Notes: generated by a model not told the origin, from the sequence alone. A stretch of 61,675 nucleotides of DNA from Selenomonas sp. oral taxon 126 (GCF_001683335.1 NZ_CP016201.1:2159286-2220960); one strand, 5' to 3'; shown: positions 1-7,820, counted from the stretch's first letter. Numbers and translations: made by a program.

Positions 1-463
1 ACTCCCGTCGGTAGCCGCCGGGGCGCACGAGCTGCTCGTCCTCGAACGTGTTGTTGCAGTAGCTACATGTAAAGAAATGCTGCGTCGACTCACCCGTGAA
101 CTCTCCGCCGCAGAACGGGCAAACGAACGCCAGCTGTGTAACGCCCGCAAATGCGGCTACGGTCGTATCGTCCCAGAGAGCTAGCTTGTCTGCAATGCTG
201 TTTTGGCGGTACTTCTGACTCAGCACACGTGCATCATGTGGGTTGACCGCCGACATCACCTCCACATGTCCCAGCTTCATCGCGCCGTCTATGACCTGCA
301 CCGGCTTGTGACGGAACGTGATCGGCGACGCCCAAAACTCCGCCTCCTCCCTCCACGGCACCGACGAGCCGCAGAACGCACAGACATAACTTGCCGTTTT
401 CTGGTCAGAGTACATCGCACCGCCGCAGCTACGGCATTGTATCGCACGAACCTCCTCCGACAT
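1..463 (-). CDS. Zinc-ribbon protein, partial (C-terminus off the left edge)
   Basis: An open frame runs off the left edge. I translated about 154 residues starting MSEEVRAIQCRSCGG. It carries three Cys pairs: CRSC and CAFC near the N-terminus, CPFC and CSYC further on, which is the pattern of TFIIB/rubredoxin-like zinc ribbons that bind structural zinc. The ATG at 461-463 is chosen because AGGTGAT lies 6 bases upstream; an in-frame ATG at 484 lacks a ribosome site. No enzymatic motif is visible. Such proteins often sit beside TerD or SPFH-type stress proteins, but the partner would be outside the window. Function unknown. Confidence 0.7.
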   Translation of the reverse strand, partial: MSEEVRAIQCRSCGGAMYSDQKTASYVCAFCGSSVPWREEAEFWASPITFRHKPVQVIDGAMKLGHVEVMSAVNPHDARVLSQKYRQNSIADKLALWDDTTVAAFAGVTQLAFVCPFCGGEFTGESTQHFFTCSYCNNTFEDEQLVRPGGYRRE

Positions 464-540
464 GAGGATCACCTGCCTTCGCATATGGGTGAGAATTGAG
501 AGAAATTGATTGATTTTATTTTAACATGAAAATGATCGCC

Positions 541-554
541 TGTGACCTGTCACA
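541..554. promoter_or_regulatory. Palindrome upstream of the zinc-ribbon gene
   Basis: TGTGACCTGTCACA is a perfect 6-bp inverted repeat with a 2-bp centre, about 80 bp upstream of the minus-strand zinc-ribbon gene. It resembles a CRP/FNR-type half-site pair but the centre is 4 bp (TGTGA-N4-TCACA), not 6. It may be an operator; no regulator is assigned. Confidence 0.3.
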
Positions 555-577
555 AATAGCAGGTTTTTGAAAAATAT

Positions 578-610
578 GGACGTTCCTTGTGATATACGTC
601 CTTTTATTTT
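578..610. terminator. Probable bidirectional terminator
   Basis: GGACGT and ACGTCC (578-583 and 596-601) form a stem with a 12-base loop, followed on the plus strand by a T-rich run and on the minus strand by ATATTTTTC. It separates the ISL3 element from the zinc-ribbon gene and would stop minus-strand transcription leaving the transposase. Confidence 0.5.
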
Positions 611-631
611 AGCTCCCATTAGAAGTTTGTT

Positions 632-1883
632 GGCTCTACTCCAAAACTAGTGGAAAAGTTATTTTCAGAACAGAACAGGCGTAGCTAATTTCAATTTTCC
701 TGCAGCCAAGTAGATCATTGCGGCATAGCCTTCAAAGGTATGAAAACCTCTTGCCTTGCGCTTCGCCGCTTGAATCATCGCGTTGATTCCTTCGCAAATC
801 GCGTTCGTCAGGCGCGTATGGAAATAGCTCAGTATTTCCTTGCTGTGATTCCTGAGCGTCAAGGCGGCATCCTTCATCGGTTTCAGTCAGCAGCGTCGCA
901 TCCATGAACACAGCTTGTCCAGTCGCTCCTGCGCCTCCATCATGGAGGTCGACGTATAGAAGTCATCCGGAGACTGGACAATCCGAAAGTGCGGCACCAT
1001 GAACAGTTTGCGGCATAGGAACAGCTCCTTTTTCCGACCGGACTCTTTTTGCTCATCCTTACGCACCATATCCAAGGCTTTGAGCAGCACCTGTTTGACG
1101 TGAAATTTGTCGATGGTCTGTTTGGCGTTCGGAAACACTTCCCGGACGGCAGACAGGTAGCTTGCAGACATATCGCTGGTGACAGAATTGACGCTCTTCG
1201 TGTTGCCACCGTTCTTCTCCGGTTTTTCGCCCACGTTTTTGACCGCCGTTTTGTCGCGACCGGGTTCGACATCGAAGACACGGCTCCTTACTGTGTCGAT
1301 GGCGACGGTGACGTATTTGTGCCCACGCCGAAAGGATGTCTCATCCATGGCGATGGAGCAGATATCGGAAAGATCCATACGATTTACCGCTTCGTGCACC
1401 CAATACGTAAGGATAGCGGCGAGCGACTTTTCGTCACAGCGAAGCAGACGGGAGGCTCTGGCACGAGGAACGTCTTGCAAGAGTAGCATGGCGTAGCCTT
1501 CGAACAGCAGGGTAAAGCGACTGTTCTTGCGCTCAAACGGCGCATTGACCTGCACTGTGCCGCATTTGTCGCAGAGAATACGGGGACGCTTGCAGTGGAC
1601 ATAACAGGGATAAAACAGGCAGTCCGCATGACGCTGGATACGTTCCCACGGCTCGTAGCCGTACCGTTTGGTCGGCGCACCGCAGACAGGACAGCACAAC
1701 GCAGCCGTCTTGTCTATGCCCACATGTATATGGATTGCCGGCTCTTCCTCGTTAAATTCTGCGCCTATGATATACCATGGATCCTCCAGACGCAGTGATC
1801 CTGCGAGCATCTTGTCAAAATTCTCGACCATTTGTCATCACCCTGGACGATTATACCATTTCCACTACTTCGGGAGTAGAGCA
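632..1883 (-). mobile_element. ISL3-family insertion sequence
   Basis: Imperfect terminal inverted repeats of about 27 bp enclose a minus-strand transposase: the left end starts GGCTCTACTCC (632) and the right end, read inward, starts TGCTCTACTCCC (1883); both continue into TAGTGGAAA. Length is about 1.25 kb, normal for ISL3 elements. The right end abuts a serine recombinase tail at 1884, while the left flank shows no recombinase N-terminus, so the insertion was followed by a deletion or rearrangement. No convincing 8-bp target duplication was found. Confidence 0.8.
665..1831 (-). pseudogene. ISL3 transposase, interrupted by an in-frame TGA
   Basis: The first 314 residues carry the ISL3 signature: an N-terminal zinc ribbon (CCPVCGAPT, CDKCGTV), then a DDE catalytic core starting at AMDETSFRRG, and the central motif DMSASY followed by DKFHV. 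After WMRRC the frame meets TGA (887-889) and continues in the same frame as LKPMKDAALTL to the normal ISL3 end (NAICEGINAMIQAAKRKARGF). The break is therefore one nonsense change, probably CGA to TGA, not a frameshift. The downstream part contains the catalytic Glu region, so the product is probably inactive unless TGA is read through. Confidence 0.85.
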
Positions 1884-2202
1884 AAAAAAGACTGCCCGCA
1901 TCTACAACGGGCAGCGAGGAAGCAATCCCTTCACCAACAAAGTCTACTGCGCTTCCTGCGGAAGCAAGTGTGAGCGTGACACTTGGACGAAGGGAACTAA
2001 GGTGTGGGCTTGCAGTCAGCCGCGTACAAAGTGCCGACTGAAACGGCTGCCCGAATCCGAACTCAAGGAAGCGGCAGAATCCTTCTTCGGCGATGGCTAC
2101 GAAGGGCAGATTGTGCAGAATGTCGAGCGGATTGTCATATCCGACCATGAAGTTGTTTTCCATTTGAAAGAAGGAGACGCATACCGATGGCAAAGACAGT
2201 GA
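1884..2202 (+). pseudogene. Serine recombinase C-terminal remnant
   Basis: The frame from the right end of the IS encodes KKTARIYNGQRGSNPFTNKVYCASCGSK, the recombinase zinc-ribbon domain with CASC and a later Cys, followed by an acidic tail typical of large serine recombinases. The N-terminal resolvase domain is missing: the ISL3 element lies exactly where it should be. The end overlaps the next recombinase by 16 bases (2187-2202), the usual arrangement of tandem recombinase genes in Firmicutes elements. Open reading continues upstream into the IS (to 1777) but that part is IS sequence. Confidence 0.75.
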
Positions 2203-3758
2203 GGGTGATTCCTGCAACGCCCAGAGTGTTTCGGTCAGAGACGGCAGCGGTGCATGGGCGACGTAAAACGGCAGGGTATGCCAGAGTTTCGACCGATCAT
2301 GAAGAACAGGCTTCCAGTTATGAAATGCAGATGGCGCATTACAAGAACTACATCGAAAGCCGTGCAGACTGGGATTTCGTCGGCATGTATTCGGACGAGG
2401 GCATCAGCGGCACCAACACTAAGAAGCGGGACGGTTTCAACCAGATGATCGAGGATGCCCTTGCCGGCAAGATCGACCTCATCATCACAAAGTCGGTCAG
2501 CCGTTTCGCGAGAAACACAGTGGATTCTCTCCAGAACGTCCGCAAACTGAAGGAAAACGGCGTAGAGATCTATTTTGAAAAAGAGAACATATGGACATTT
2601 GATTCGCGCGGAGAACTCCTTATAACGATTATGTCGAGCCTCGCTCAGGAGGAGAGCCGCAGCATCTCGGAGAACACCACATGGGGCAAGCGCAAGCAGT
2701 TCGCCGAGGGCAAGACCAGTGTGGGCTACAGCGCATTCCTCGGCTATGACAAGGACTTCAAAATCAACGAAGAACAGGCGAAAGTGGTGAAGCTCATCTA
2801 CAAACTCTTCCTTGGCGGGCGATCCTTCTATGCCATCACCAAGGAGTTAGAGAAGCGGGGCATCAAATCCCCATCGGGAAAGGACAAGTGGTACATCTCC
2901 ACGGTACGTTCCATTCTTACCAACGAGAAGTATCGTGGCGATGCACTGATCCAGAAAGAGTACACGGCAGACTTTCTCGATAAAACGAGACGGAAGAACA
3001 CGGGCGAGATTCCGCAATACTATGTGGAGGAACACCACGAGGCAATTATCCCGCCGGACTTATTCGACTTTGTGCAATCGGAGATAAAGCGTAGAGAGCA
3101 GAACGGCAAACACAGCGGCGTGAGCATCTTTGCGAACAAAATCAAATGCGGCTGCTGCGGCGGTTGGTACGGTGCAAAGGTGTGGCATTCGACGGACAAG
3201 TACCGCAGGGTGATCTATCGCTGCAACAAGAAATATGCCCACAAGCGCAAGCCGTGCAGTACGAGGCACTTGACGGAGGAGGAAATCAAACAGATTTTCG
3301 TCAAGGCTCTGAACTCCTTGGTGGAAGTCAAAGAGAATGTGATTGCGGAACTCAGATCCCTGATTGACGATATTTGTCAAACGAGGGAGCTGATGGAGGA
3401 GCGCGGTAGAGTAGAGCAGGAACTTCGTGTTTTGGCAGAACGGCTCGAAATACTGATTCGTGAGAATGCACGGGTGGCGCAGGATCAGAATGCGTATCTG
3501 AAACAGGAAACTGAGATTCGCGCACGCTATCTGGAAAAGCAGGGGCGTCTAGCGAGGTTGGATGAGCAAATTGCCGAGAGGGAGGGCAAGAGAAAGACCT
3601 TGGAGACCATGATTCAAGTGGTATATGGTATTGACGGGGAGCAGGTTGAGTTCGACGAGGAGCTATGGAGTGGGCTGCTTGATCACGTCGTAGTCAAGGA
3701 GGATGGCACGGCAGTCGTTGTTTTCAAGGGCGGGATTGAGATTGCGGTTGATGGATGA
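2187..3758 (+). CDS. Large serine recombinase (site-specific integrase/resolvase)
   Basis: The 523-residue protein has the full large serine recombinase order. The resolvase catalytic domain spans residues 25-170 (YARVSTDHEEQ with the nucleophilic Ser, then DEGISGTNTKKRDGF, SVSRFARNT, and SSLAQEESR). The recombinase domain with GYDKDF and KRGIKSPSGK follows, then a zinc ribbon (CGCCGGWY ... CNKK) at about residues 320-360 and a coiled coil (390-470) that mediates synapsis. Enzymes of this family cut and rejoin attP/attB through a Ser-DNA link. Its start overlaps the remnant of a sister recombinase, so this was once a two- or three-recombinase operon of an integrative element or prophage whose remainder is not recognisable next to it. 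Confidence 0.92.
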   Translation: MAKTVRVIPATPRVFRSETAAVHGRRKTAGYARVSTDHEEQASSYEMQMAHYKNYIESRADWDFVGMYSDEGISGTNTKKRDGFNQMIEDALAGKIDLIITKSVSRFARNTVDSLQNVRKLKENGVEIYFEKENIWTFDSRGELLITIMSSLAQEESRSISENTTWGKRKQFAEGKTSVGYSAFLGYDKDFKINEEQAKVVKLIYKLFLGGRSFYAITKELEKRGIKSPSGKDKWYISTVRSILTNEKYRGDALIQKEYTADFLDKTRRKNTGEIPQYYVEEHHEAIIPPDLFDFVQSEIKRREQNGKHSGVSIFANKIKCGCCGGWYGAKVWHSTDKYRRVIYRCNKKYAHKRKPCSTRHLTEEEIKQIFVKALNSLVEVKENVIAELRSLIDDICQTRELMEERGRVEQELRVLAERLEILIRENARVAQDQNAYLKQETEIRARYLEKQGRLARLDEQIAEREGKRKTLETMIQVVYGIDGEQVEFDEELWSGLLDHVVVKEDGTAVVVFKGGIEIAVDG

Positions 3759-3849
3759 AGATATAAATTCAAGAGATCACCTTTCACGCAAAAGATTCCA
3801 TCACGCAGAAGATTCCATTTACCAGAAGTAGCCTCGCAACAGACGCAGC

Positions 3850-3876
3850 AAAAAGGACGACCTTTCAGTCGCCCTA
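3850..3876 (-). terminator. Rho-independent terminator after the flavin-type oxidase gene
   Basis: Read on the minus strand, AGGGCGAC and GTCGTCCT (3868-3875 and 3854-3861) form an 8-bp stem with one G-U pair and a 6-base loop, followed by five T. It lies 40 bp past the stop of the minus-strand gene at 3917. Confidence 0.7.
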
Positions 3877-3916
3877 AGAAAGATGCCCTTCAATCATCGG
3901 TATGGGGCAGCAACAC

Positions 3917-4342
3917 TCAAATCGTCACCGTTCCACTGTGCTCCATATCGACGGTCACTGTCGCAGTGGGAAATGTGATCTCGTAGACAATGAGTGCGTC
4001 ACCGACCGCAGCAATTGTTTCGTCGTAGCCCGGAATCTTTGCTGTGAATCTATCGGCGAGGTCAAAGATACTGCGCTTGCTCTTTGCAGCAGTGCCGACG
4101 GCACGGACGTGTGCCGTTCCTCCGTCATGAGGGATTGTGGTGAACGAAACTGTATGGTTTGCGTCGATTTCACCAACCTTTGCATTGTCTGGAAAGGTTG
4201 CGAAGTAGACGAGCTTTTTCTCCTCTGCATAGACAAAATTCACAATGCGCACATGGGGCGTATTGTCCACCGATGTTGCAAGTGCGAGGTCTTGATGTGC
4301 TGCCATCAGGCGCAGAAATTCGTTACTTATGTTCATATCCAT
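3917..4342 (-). CDS. Pyridoxamine 5'-phosphate oxidase-like flavoprotein
   Basis: A 141-residue protein of the split-barrel FMN-binding family: the start (residues 10-60) has the pattern LALATSVDNTPHVRIVNFVY followed by LVYFATFPDNAKVGEI, which in relatives contributes to the flavin pocket and dimer interface. Length fits a single-domain member. These small proteins bind FMN or F420/heme and reduce poorly defined substrates; a PdxH role is unlikely because the C-terminal substrate motif is absent. It diverges from the WYL regulator at 4419 across 76 bp and has its own terminator, so it is the probable target of that regulator (inference). Confidence 0.8.
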   Translation of the reverse strand: MDMNISNEFLRLMAAHQDLALATSVDNTPHVRIVNFVYAEEKKLVYFATFPDNAKVGEIDANHTVSFTTIPHDGGTAHVRAVGTAAKSKRSIFDLADRFTAKIPGYDETIAAVGDALIVYEITFPTATVTVDMEHSGTVTI

Positions 4343-4379
4343 ACTCCTTTTCTTTGTGTAATAGTTGTAGTATAGTATA

Positions 4380-4406
4380 AAAAGGTGTCAATTTGCGGCA
4401 CCTTTA
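4380..4406. promoter_or_regulatory. Inverted-repeat operator between the oxidase and the WYL regulator
   Basis: AAAGGTG and CACCTTT form a perfect 7-bp inverted repeat with an 11-base centre, placed just upstream of the regulator's ribosome site (GGAGG, 4408-4412) and next to a TATAGTATAAA promoter-like stretch at about 4370. Position and symmetry fit an autoregulatory binding site, or an mRNA hairpin in the leader. Confidence 0.5.
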
Positions 4407-4418
4407 TGGAGGATGTGT

Positions 4419-5357
4419 ATGAATAAATCCGAGCGTCTGAACGATATGATACGTTATCTTTCGGGAAAGAACTCTTTTCGACTGCGTGATCTGATGGAGC
4501 GATACAGCATTTCGCGCAGCTCCGCTCTGCGCGATGTGCGTGCACTTGAGGAGTTGGGACTGCCAATTTTTACCCGTACAGGACGCGGCGGGTCATATGG
4601 GATTCTACCGAATCATCTACTTACGCCGATCCTTTTTACAGTAGATGAAATGTATGCGCTCTACGTTGCTATGCGTACGCTCGACTCATATCAGACCACA
4701 CCGTTTCATCTGGATGTGGTGCGTCTGCGGGAGAAATTTGAGGAGTGCGCCCCTCTCCACAGGACATCCCTGCAGCGTATCGCGGATATTTTACGCCTTG
4801 ATGTAACGAAGCACGCGAATGAGAGTGCATGTTTGCGGGATATTTTACAGTTTGCTGTAAAGGAGCAGCCCTGCGTGATTTATTATCAAAAGAAAGAACT
4901 GCGCCGCTATACAGTGCAGTTCTTCGAGATTCGCGCAGCGTATGGGCAGTGGTATGGGACGGCACACGATTTCGAGATGGGGCAGGCGCGTGTCTTTCGG
5001 TGTGACCGCATCACTGCGGTGGAGGAGTGTATGGATGTGGCGGGGATGCCTTTCTCGTCCTTTGCACGCTCCTCAGAGGAACTTTATCGCCGTGCAGATG
5101 CTCTCTCCTTTGTTGTCGAAATTACAGCAAAAGGACGAGATTTTTTTTATAAAGAACACTATCCATCCATGCGACTTGTGGAGGAGAATGGGCGGTACTA
5201 TATCCATGGATTTTACAATGTGGGCGAGGAGGAGTTTATCGCGGATTACTTTATCCACTATGGAGCTGAAGTTCAAACGGTCGAGTCTATGGCACTCAGA
5301 GAGGTGATCCGTACACGGCTACGTACGTTGACGATGCATTATAAGGAGATGGCTTAA
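4419..5357 (+). CDS. YafY/DeoR-type HTH regulator with WYL domain
   Basis: The protein (312 residues) has an N-terminal winged helix (RLNDMIRYLSGKNSFRLRDL, then SRSSALRDVRALEELGLP with the recognition helix) followed by a WYL ligand-binding domain. The WYL motif itself is modified: GQWYGTAHD and RVFRCDRITAV correspond to the xWYLxxx...R(V/I)FxxDRI pattern. WYL regulators sense small ligands or nucleic acids. Start at 4419 rather than the ATG at 4413, because GGAGG ends at 4412 and only 4419 has 6-base spacing. Its stop directly abuts the stop of the convergent SDR gene. Likely controls the divergent oxidase gene and itself. Confidence 0.88.
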   Translation: MNKSERLNDMIRYLSGKNSFRLRDLMERYSISRSSALRDVRALEELGLPIFTRTGRGGSYGILPNHLLTPILFTVDEMYALYVAMRTLDSYQTTPFHLDVVRLREKFEECAPLHRTSLQRIADILRLDVTKHANESACLRDILQFAVKEQPCVIYYQKKELRRYTVQFFEIRAAYGQWYGTAHDFEMGQARVFRCDRITAVEECMDVAGMPFSSFARSSEELYRRADALSFVVEITAKGRDFFYKEHYPSMRLVEENGRYYIHGFYNVGEEEFIADYFIHYGAEVQTVESMALREVIRTRLRTLTMHYKEMA

Positions 5358-6155
5358 TTACTCATCGACTACATTTTGATTATGTGCAGAACCCCCCGCA
5401 TAGGGAAACTGTGGTAGGCACAAATGAAATGCGAAGGTCTCGCGATCAACGATACCGATTGTCTGGTCGCTATCGTATAGGGCGAGAAGGAACTCTGCCA
5501 TTTGGCTGCTTGTGTGATAGGTGCCGAACGCCTTGTCATAGTCATAGGCGGCGTTGTTGTTCGCGACTGCGCCGAACTCGGTCTTCGTTGCAGCGGGGGC
5601 AAGGAGCTTTGCACGGAGCTTCGCGCCGCGTGCTATGAGTTCATGTGCGAGTCCCTCGGTGAATGCACTGACATAGAATTTTGTCGCGCAGTAGGTGACA
5701 GCAGTTGGGACAATGGTGTAGCCGCCGACGGAGGAAATGTTGATCAGCTGCGTATCTTCTATCTCAGCGAAGTCTCGTACGAAGAGTGTGGAAAAGACGG
5801 TCAGTGCCTCGATGTTTAGATGAAGCATTTGTCTGATTTTGTCAAGGTCGGATGTGCCGACTGCGCCATAGCTTCCAAAGCCCGCATTGTTGATCCATGT
5901 CCCAATAGGTAAGGGTTTTATTGTATCATAGACTTGTGTGACGTTCTCGACAGAAGAGAGATCGGCAGTTTTGATAACGATGTCCAGTGCCGGATGTGCG
6001 GCAAGAATCTCTTCCTTTAGGGCATTTAGTCGCTCTGTGCGCCGTGCAATAAGGATGAGGTTGTGTCCGCGCTCAGCGAATGCTTTTGCTGTCGACGCTC
6101 CGATGCCGGAGCTTGCTCCCGTGATGACGGTGTATCTGTTGTTTTGTTTGCTCAT
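5358..6155 (-). CDS. Short-chain dehydrogenase/reductase (SDR)
   Basis: A 265-residue classical SDR: the NAD(P)-binding TGASSGIGAS lies at residues 12-21, ARRTERLN at about 37 suggests NADP preference, NNAGFGSYG marks the NNAG motif, ISSVGGYT carries the catalytic Ser and YCATKFY the Tyr-x3-Lys. It oxidises or reduces a carbonyl/hydroxyl substrate that cannot be named from sequence. The gene has a perfect ribosome site (AAGGAGGATTT) and is transcribed from a MerR-type promoter shared with the divergent MerR gene. It meets the WYL gene tail to tail with no spacing. Confidence 0.9.
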   Translation of the reverse strand: MSKQNNRYTVITGASSGIGASTAKAFAERGHNLILIARRTERLNALKEEILAAHPALDIVIKTADLSSVENVTQVYDTIKPLPIGTWINNAGFGSYGAVGTSDLDKIRQMLHLNIEALTVFSTLFVRDFAEIEDTQLINISSVGGYTIVPTAVTYCATKFYVSAFTEGLAHELIARGAKLRAKLLAPAATKTEFGAVANNNAAYDYDKAFGTYHTSSQMAEFLLALYDSDQTIGIVDRETFAFHLCLPQFPYAGGSAHNQNVVDE

Positions 6156-6178
6156 GATGAAATCCTCCTTCTGGCACT

Positions 6179-6209
6179 ACTTTACAATGTAGAGTATACT
6201 CTATGTCAA
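6179..6209 (-). promoter_or_regulatory. MerR-type promoter with 19-bp spacer for the SDR gene
   Basis: On the minus strand TTGACA (6204-6209) and TAAAGT (6179-6184) are separated by 19 bp, the over-long spacer diagnostic of MerR-activated promoters. The spacer contains the perfect palindrome TAGAGTATACTCTA (6190-6203). The MerR regulator gene starts 12 bp beyond on the other strand, so one dimer can activate the SDR gene by DNA distortion and modulate its own expression. Confidence 0.85.
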
Positions 6210-6221
6210 GGAGAGGATTTT

Positions 6222-6593
6222 ATGGAATATAGTATTGGTGAATTTTCACGGAAAACGGGGCTGGGAATTCATACGCTGCGTTACTATGAGCATGAGGGAC
6301 TGCTCCTGCCGGAGCGTACGGCGGCGAATCGGCGGTGCTACTCTGAACGAGATGTTGCATGGGCAGCATTCATCCTGCGACTCAAGGAGACGGGGATGCC
6401 AATTCGGGAGATTCGGCGCTATGCTGCGTTGCGGGCAGAGGGCGACGATACTCTTTCAGCGCGGATGGAAATGCTCATAGGGCACCGTGCCAATCTTGCG
6501 GCAGAGGTGGAGAAGCTGCACGCACATATGGAGGCACTCGATGCCAAGATTGCATTTTATTGTGAGGCAATCGAGGAGCATGGTAAAGAATGA
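6222..6593 (+). CDS. MerR-family transcriptional regulator
   Basis: The 123-residue protein begins MEYSIGEFSRKTGLGIHTLRYYEHEGLL, the standard MerR winged helix, followed by RRCYSERDVAWAAFILRLKETGMPI (wing and second HTH) and a coiled-coil dimerisation helix (residues 85-118). There are no Cys clusters, so it is not a metal sensor; the class with adjacent SDR/aldehyde enzymes (AdhR-like) often senses carbonyl or electrophile stress (family knowledge). Start at 6222 is fixed by AAGGAGAGGAT upstream; the open frame extends further up but would read through the operator. It controls the divergent SDR through the 19-bp-spacer promoter. Confidence 0.92.
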   Translation: MEYSIGEFSRKTGLGIHTLRYYEHEGLLLPERTAANRRCYSERDVAWAAFILRLKETGMPIREIRRYAALRAEGDDTLSARMEMLIGHRANLAAEVEKLHAHMEALDAKIAFYCEAIEEHGKE

Positions 6594-6666
6594 TTTGATG
6601 TGGAGTGGGCTATGTTGTACGATATGCGTAGAAAAAGTGTTGCAGTGATACATGGGGGCACACATG

Positions 6667-6809
6667 TTTTGTAAAGAATCATTAGCCATCTTCCTTCATC
6701 CTGTGTTATAATTTTCTTATATTTGAAACGTAGGAGGGGAGAGCCGTTGTTTGCAAAGACCTATGGTGCGACGACCCTCGGGATAGATGGACGGATCATT
6801 GATGTAGAA
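6667..6809 (+). repeat. comM 5' module, copy 1 (promoter plus 21 codons)
   Basis: First of four related segments (others at 7505, 9285 and 11138). It starts at TTTTGTAAAGAATC, has the extended -10 TGTTATAAT (TATAAT at 6707-6712), the ribosome site GGAGG and a TTG start at 6747, and matches comM to codon 21 (IIDVE). It differs from the other copies at several bases (GATGGACGGATCATT) and lacks the terminator hairpin at its left side. It places cargo gene 6882 under the comM promoter. Confidence 0.85.
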
Positions 6810-6869
6810 GAGCATGAACTTTTTCTTGATTATCAAATTCCCCATTTCTATGGGGAAATGGCTATGTAG
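6747..6869 (+). pseudogene. Truncated comM leader, copy 1 (40 codons)
   Basis: TTG-started frame encoding [21 protein letters not shown] from comM, then 19 foreign residues before TAG at 6867-6869. The stop overlaps the GGAGGAGAT ribosome site of the next gene, so its translation could couple to the cargo. Not a functional ComM. Confidence 0.75.
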
Positions 6870-6881
6870 GAGGAGATAAGA

Positions 6882-7478
6882 ATGGCAACGGTGATTTTTT
6901 GCAATATTGCATGGATGGAATACTATATGGGAATCACTGATTCGGATAAACCGCATAACGGTGGCTCTTGGGTGGGAGAAAGTAACGATGCAATGGAATC
7001 GCGTAATTTTCAGCCATACCAGGATAATTGCTATGGATATGTGCAGCAAAAGGGGTACACACTTAAGCTTGAGCGATTGGATAAGACGGCAGCAAAGGCT
7101 GATGTGTTGGATGATGTGACCGTTGTTTGGGTCGCTAAAGGGGAAGAAGGGAGTCGGATAGTAGGTTGGTATGAAAAAGCCGAGATGTATCGGGAGTGTC
7201 AGGAATTTGATGATGGTTCCTGCTACTATTTTATCACCAAAGCAATCAATGCTTATCTTATCCCGGTGAAAAAGAGAGATTTTCGCATGCCTCGCGCTTC
7301 TCAAGCAGGCAAGGGTAGAGGGATGGGGCAATCCAATGTCTGGTATGCGGATTCGGATTATGCCAAGAGCGAATATATTCCCCAGGTGCTGGAGTATTTG
7401 AAAAAATTAGAAAATACTGTTGCAATCACAGGTCTTAGCAACGAGGATAACGGAGACATTTGCAAGCACTTCAAATAA
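6882..7478 (+). CDS. Unknown protein, possibly PUA/EVE-like fold (cargo 1)
   Basis: The 198-residue protein is not recognised with certainty. The middle has GSRIVGWYEKAEMYRECQ and the end GMGQSNVWYAD, a Gly-Trp-Tyr plus NVWYA pattern that I associate with PUA/EVE-like nucleic-acid or modified-base binding domains found near restriction and HNH proteins (weak inference). N-terminal residues 6-50 are rich in aromatic and Asn residues. There is no signal peptide or membrane segment. Start fixed by GGAGGAGAT 7 bases upstream. It is the sole cargo of comM module 1 and ends 26 bp before a terminator. Confidence 0.6.
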   Translation: MATVIFCNIAWMEYYMGITDSDKPHNGGSWVGESNDAMESRNFQPYQDNCYGYVQQKGYTLKLERLDKTAAKADVLDDVTVVWVAKGEEGSRIVGWYEKAEMYRECQEFDDGSCYYFITKAINAYLIPVKKRDFRMPRASQAGKGRGMGQSNVWYADSDYAKSEYIPQVLEYLKKLENTVAITGLSNEDNGDICKHFK

Positions 7479-7504
7479 ATTAGAGATGCTGAAATCTTAC
7501 ACAT

Positions 7505-7550
7505 AGAGATTCCATTCGTCACCGTTGGCGTTTGGAATCTCTTTTCTTTT
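7505..7550 (+). terminator. Terminator opening comM module 2
   Basis: AGAGATTCCA (7505-7514) and TGGAATCTCT (7533-7542) form a perfect 10-bp stem followed by TTTCTTTT. The same hairpin recurs at 9285 and 11138, each time immediately before a comM promoter copy, so it is part of the duplicated segment and closes the preceding cargo transcript. Confidence 0.85.
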
Positions 7551-7780
7551 GCAAAGAATCATTAGCCATCTTCCCCTCTCTTGTGTTATAATTTTCTTAT
7601 ATTTGAAACGTAGGAGGGAAGGCCGTTGTTTGCAAAGACTTATGGTGCGACGACCCTCGGGATAGACGGACGGATTATCGACGTTGAGGTGGATGTATCG
7701 CCGGGGCTGCCGGGCTTTGAGCTGGTCGGGCTTCCCGATACGTCGGTGAAGGAGTCGAAGGAGCGCGTGCGGACGGCGAG
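7551..7780 (+). repeat. comM 5' module, copy 2 (promoter plus 51 codons)
   Basis: Same promoter architecture as the other copies (TATAAT at 7587-7592, GGAGG, TTG at 7626). Identity to comM runs to codon 51 (KERVRTA) and breaks at about 7779, where the sequence changes to ATTTTCATTAATTCC. The upstream homology reaches back through the terminator to about 7495. Confidence 0.88.
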
Positions 7781-7799
7781 ATTTTCATTAATTCCGTGA
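7626..7799 (+). pseudogene. Truncated comM leader, copy 2 (57 codons)
   Basis: comM residues 1-51 followed by RFSLIP and TGA at 7797-7799; 21 bp later the MATE gene starts. It would give a short nonfunctional ComM N-terminal peptide, or simply carry transcription into the cargo. Confidence 0.75.
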
Positions 7800-7820
7800 T
7801 TTTATTTGATAGGAGTTTGT

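Noticed and set aside
2187-3758. Integrase of the right-hand prophage
   Set aside because: It is more than 20 kb from the first phage gene with chromosomal-type and defence genes between; no shared attachment repeat was found.
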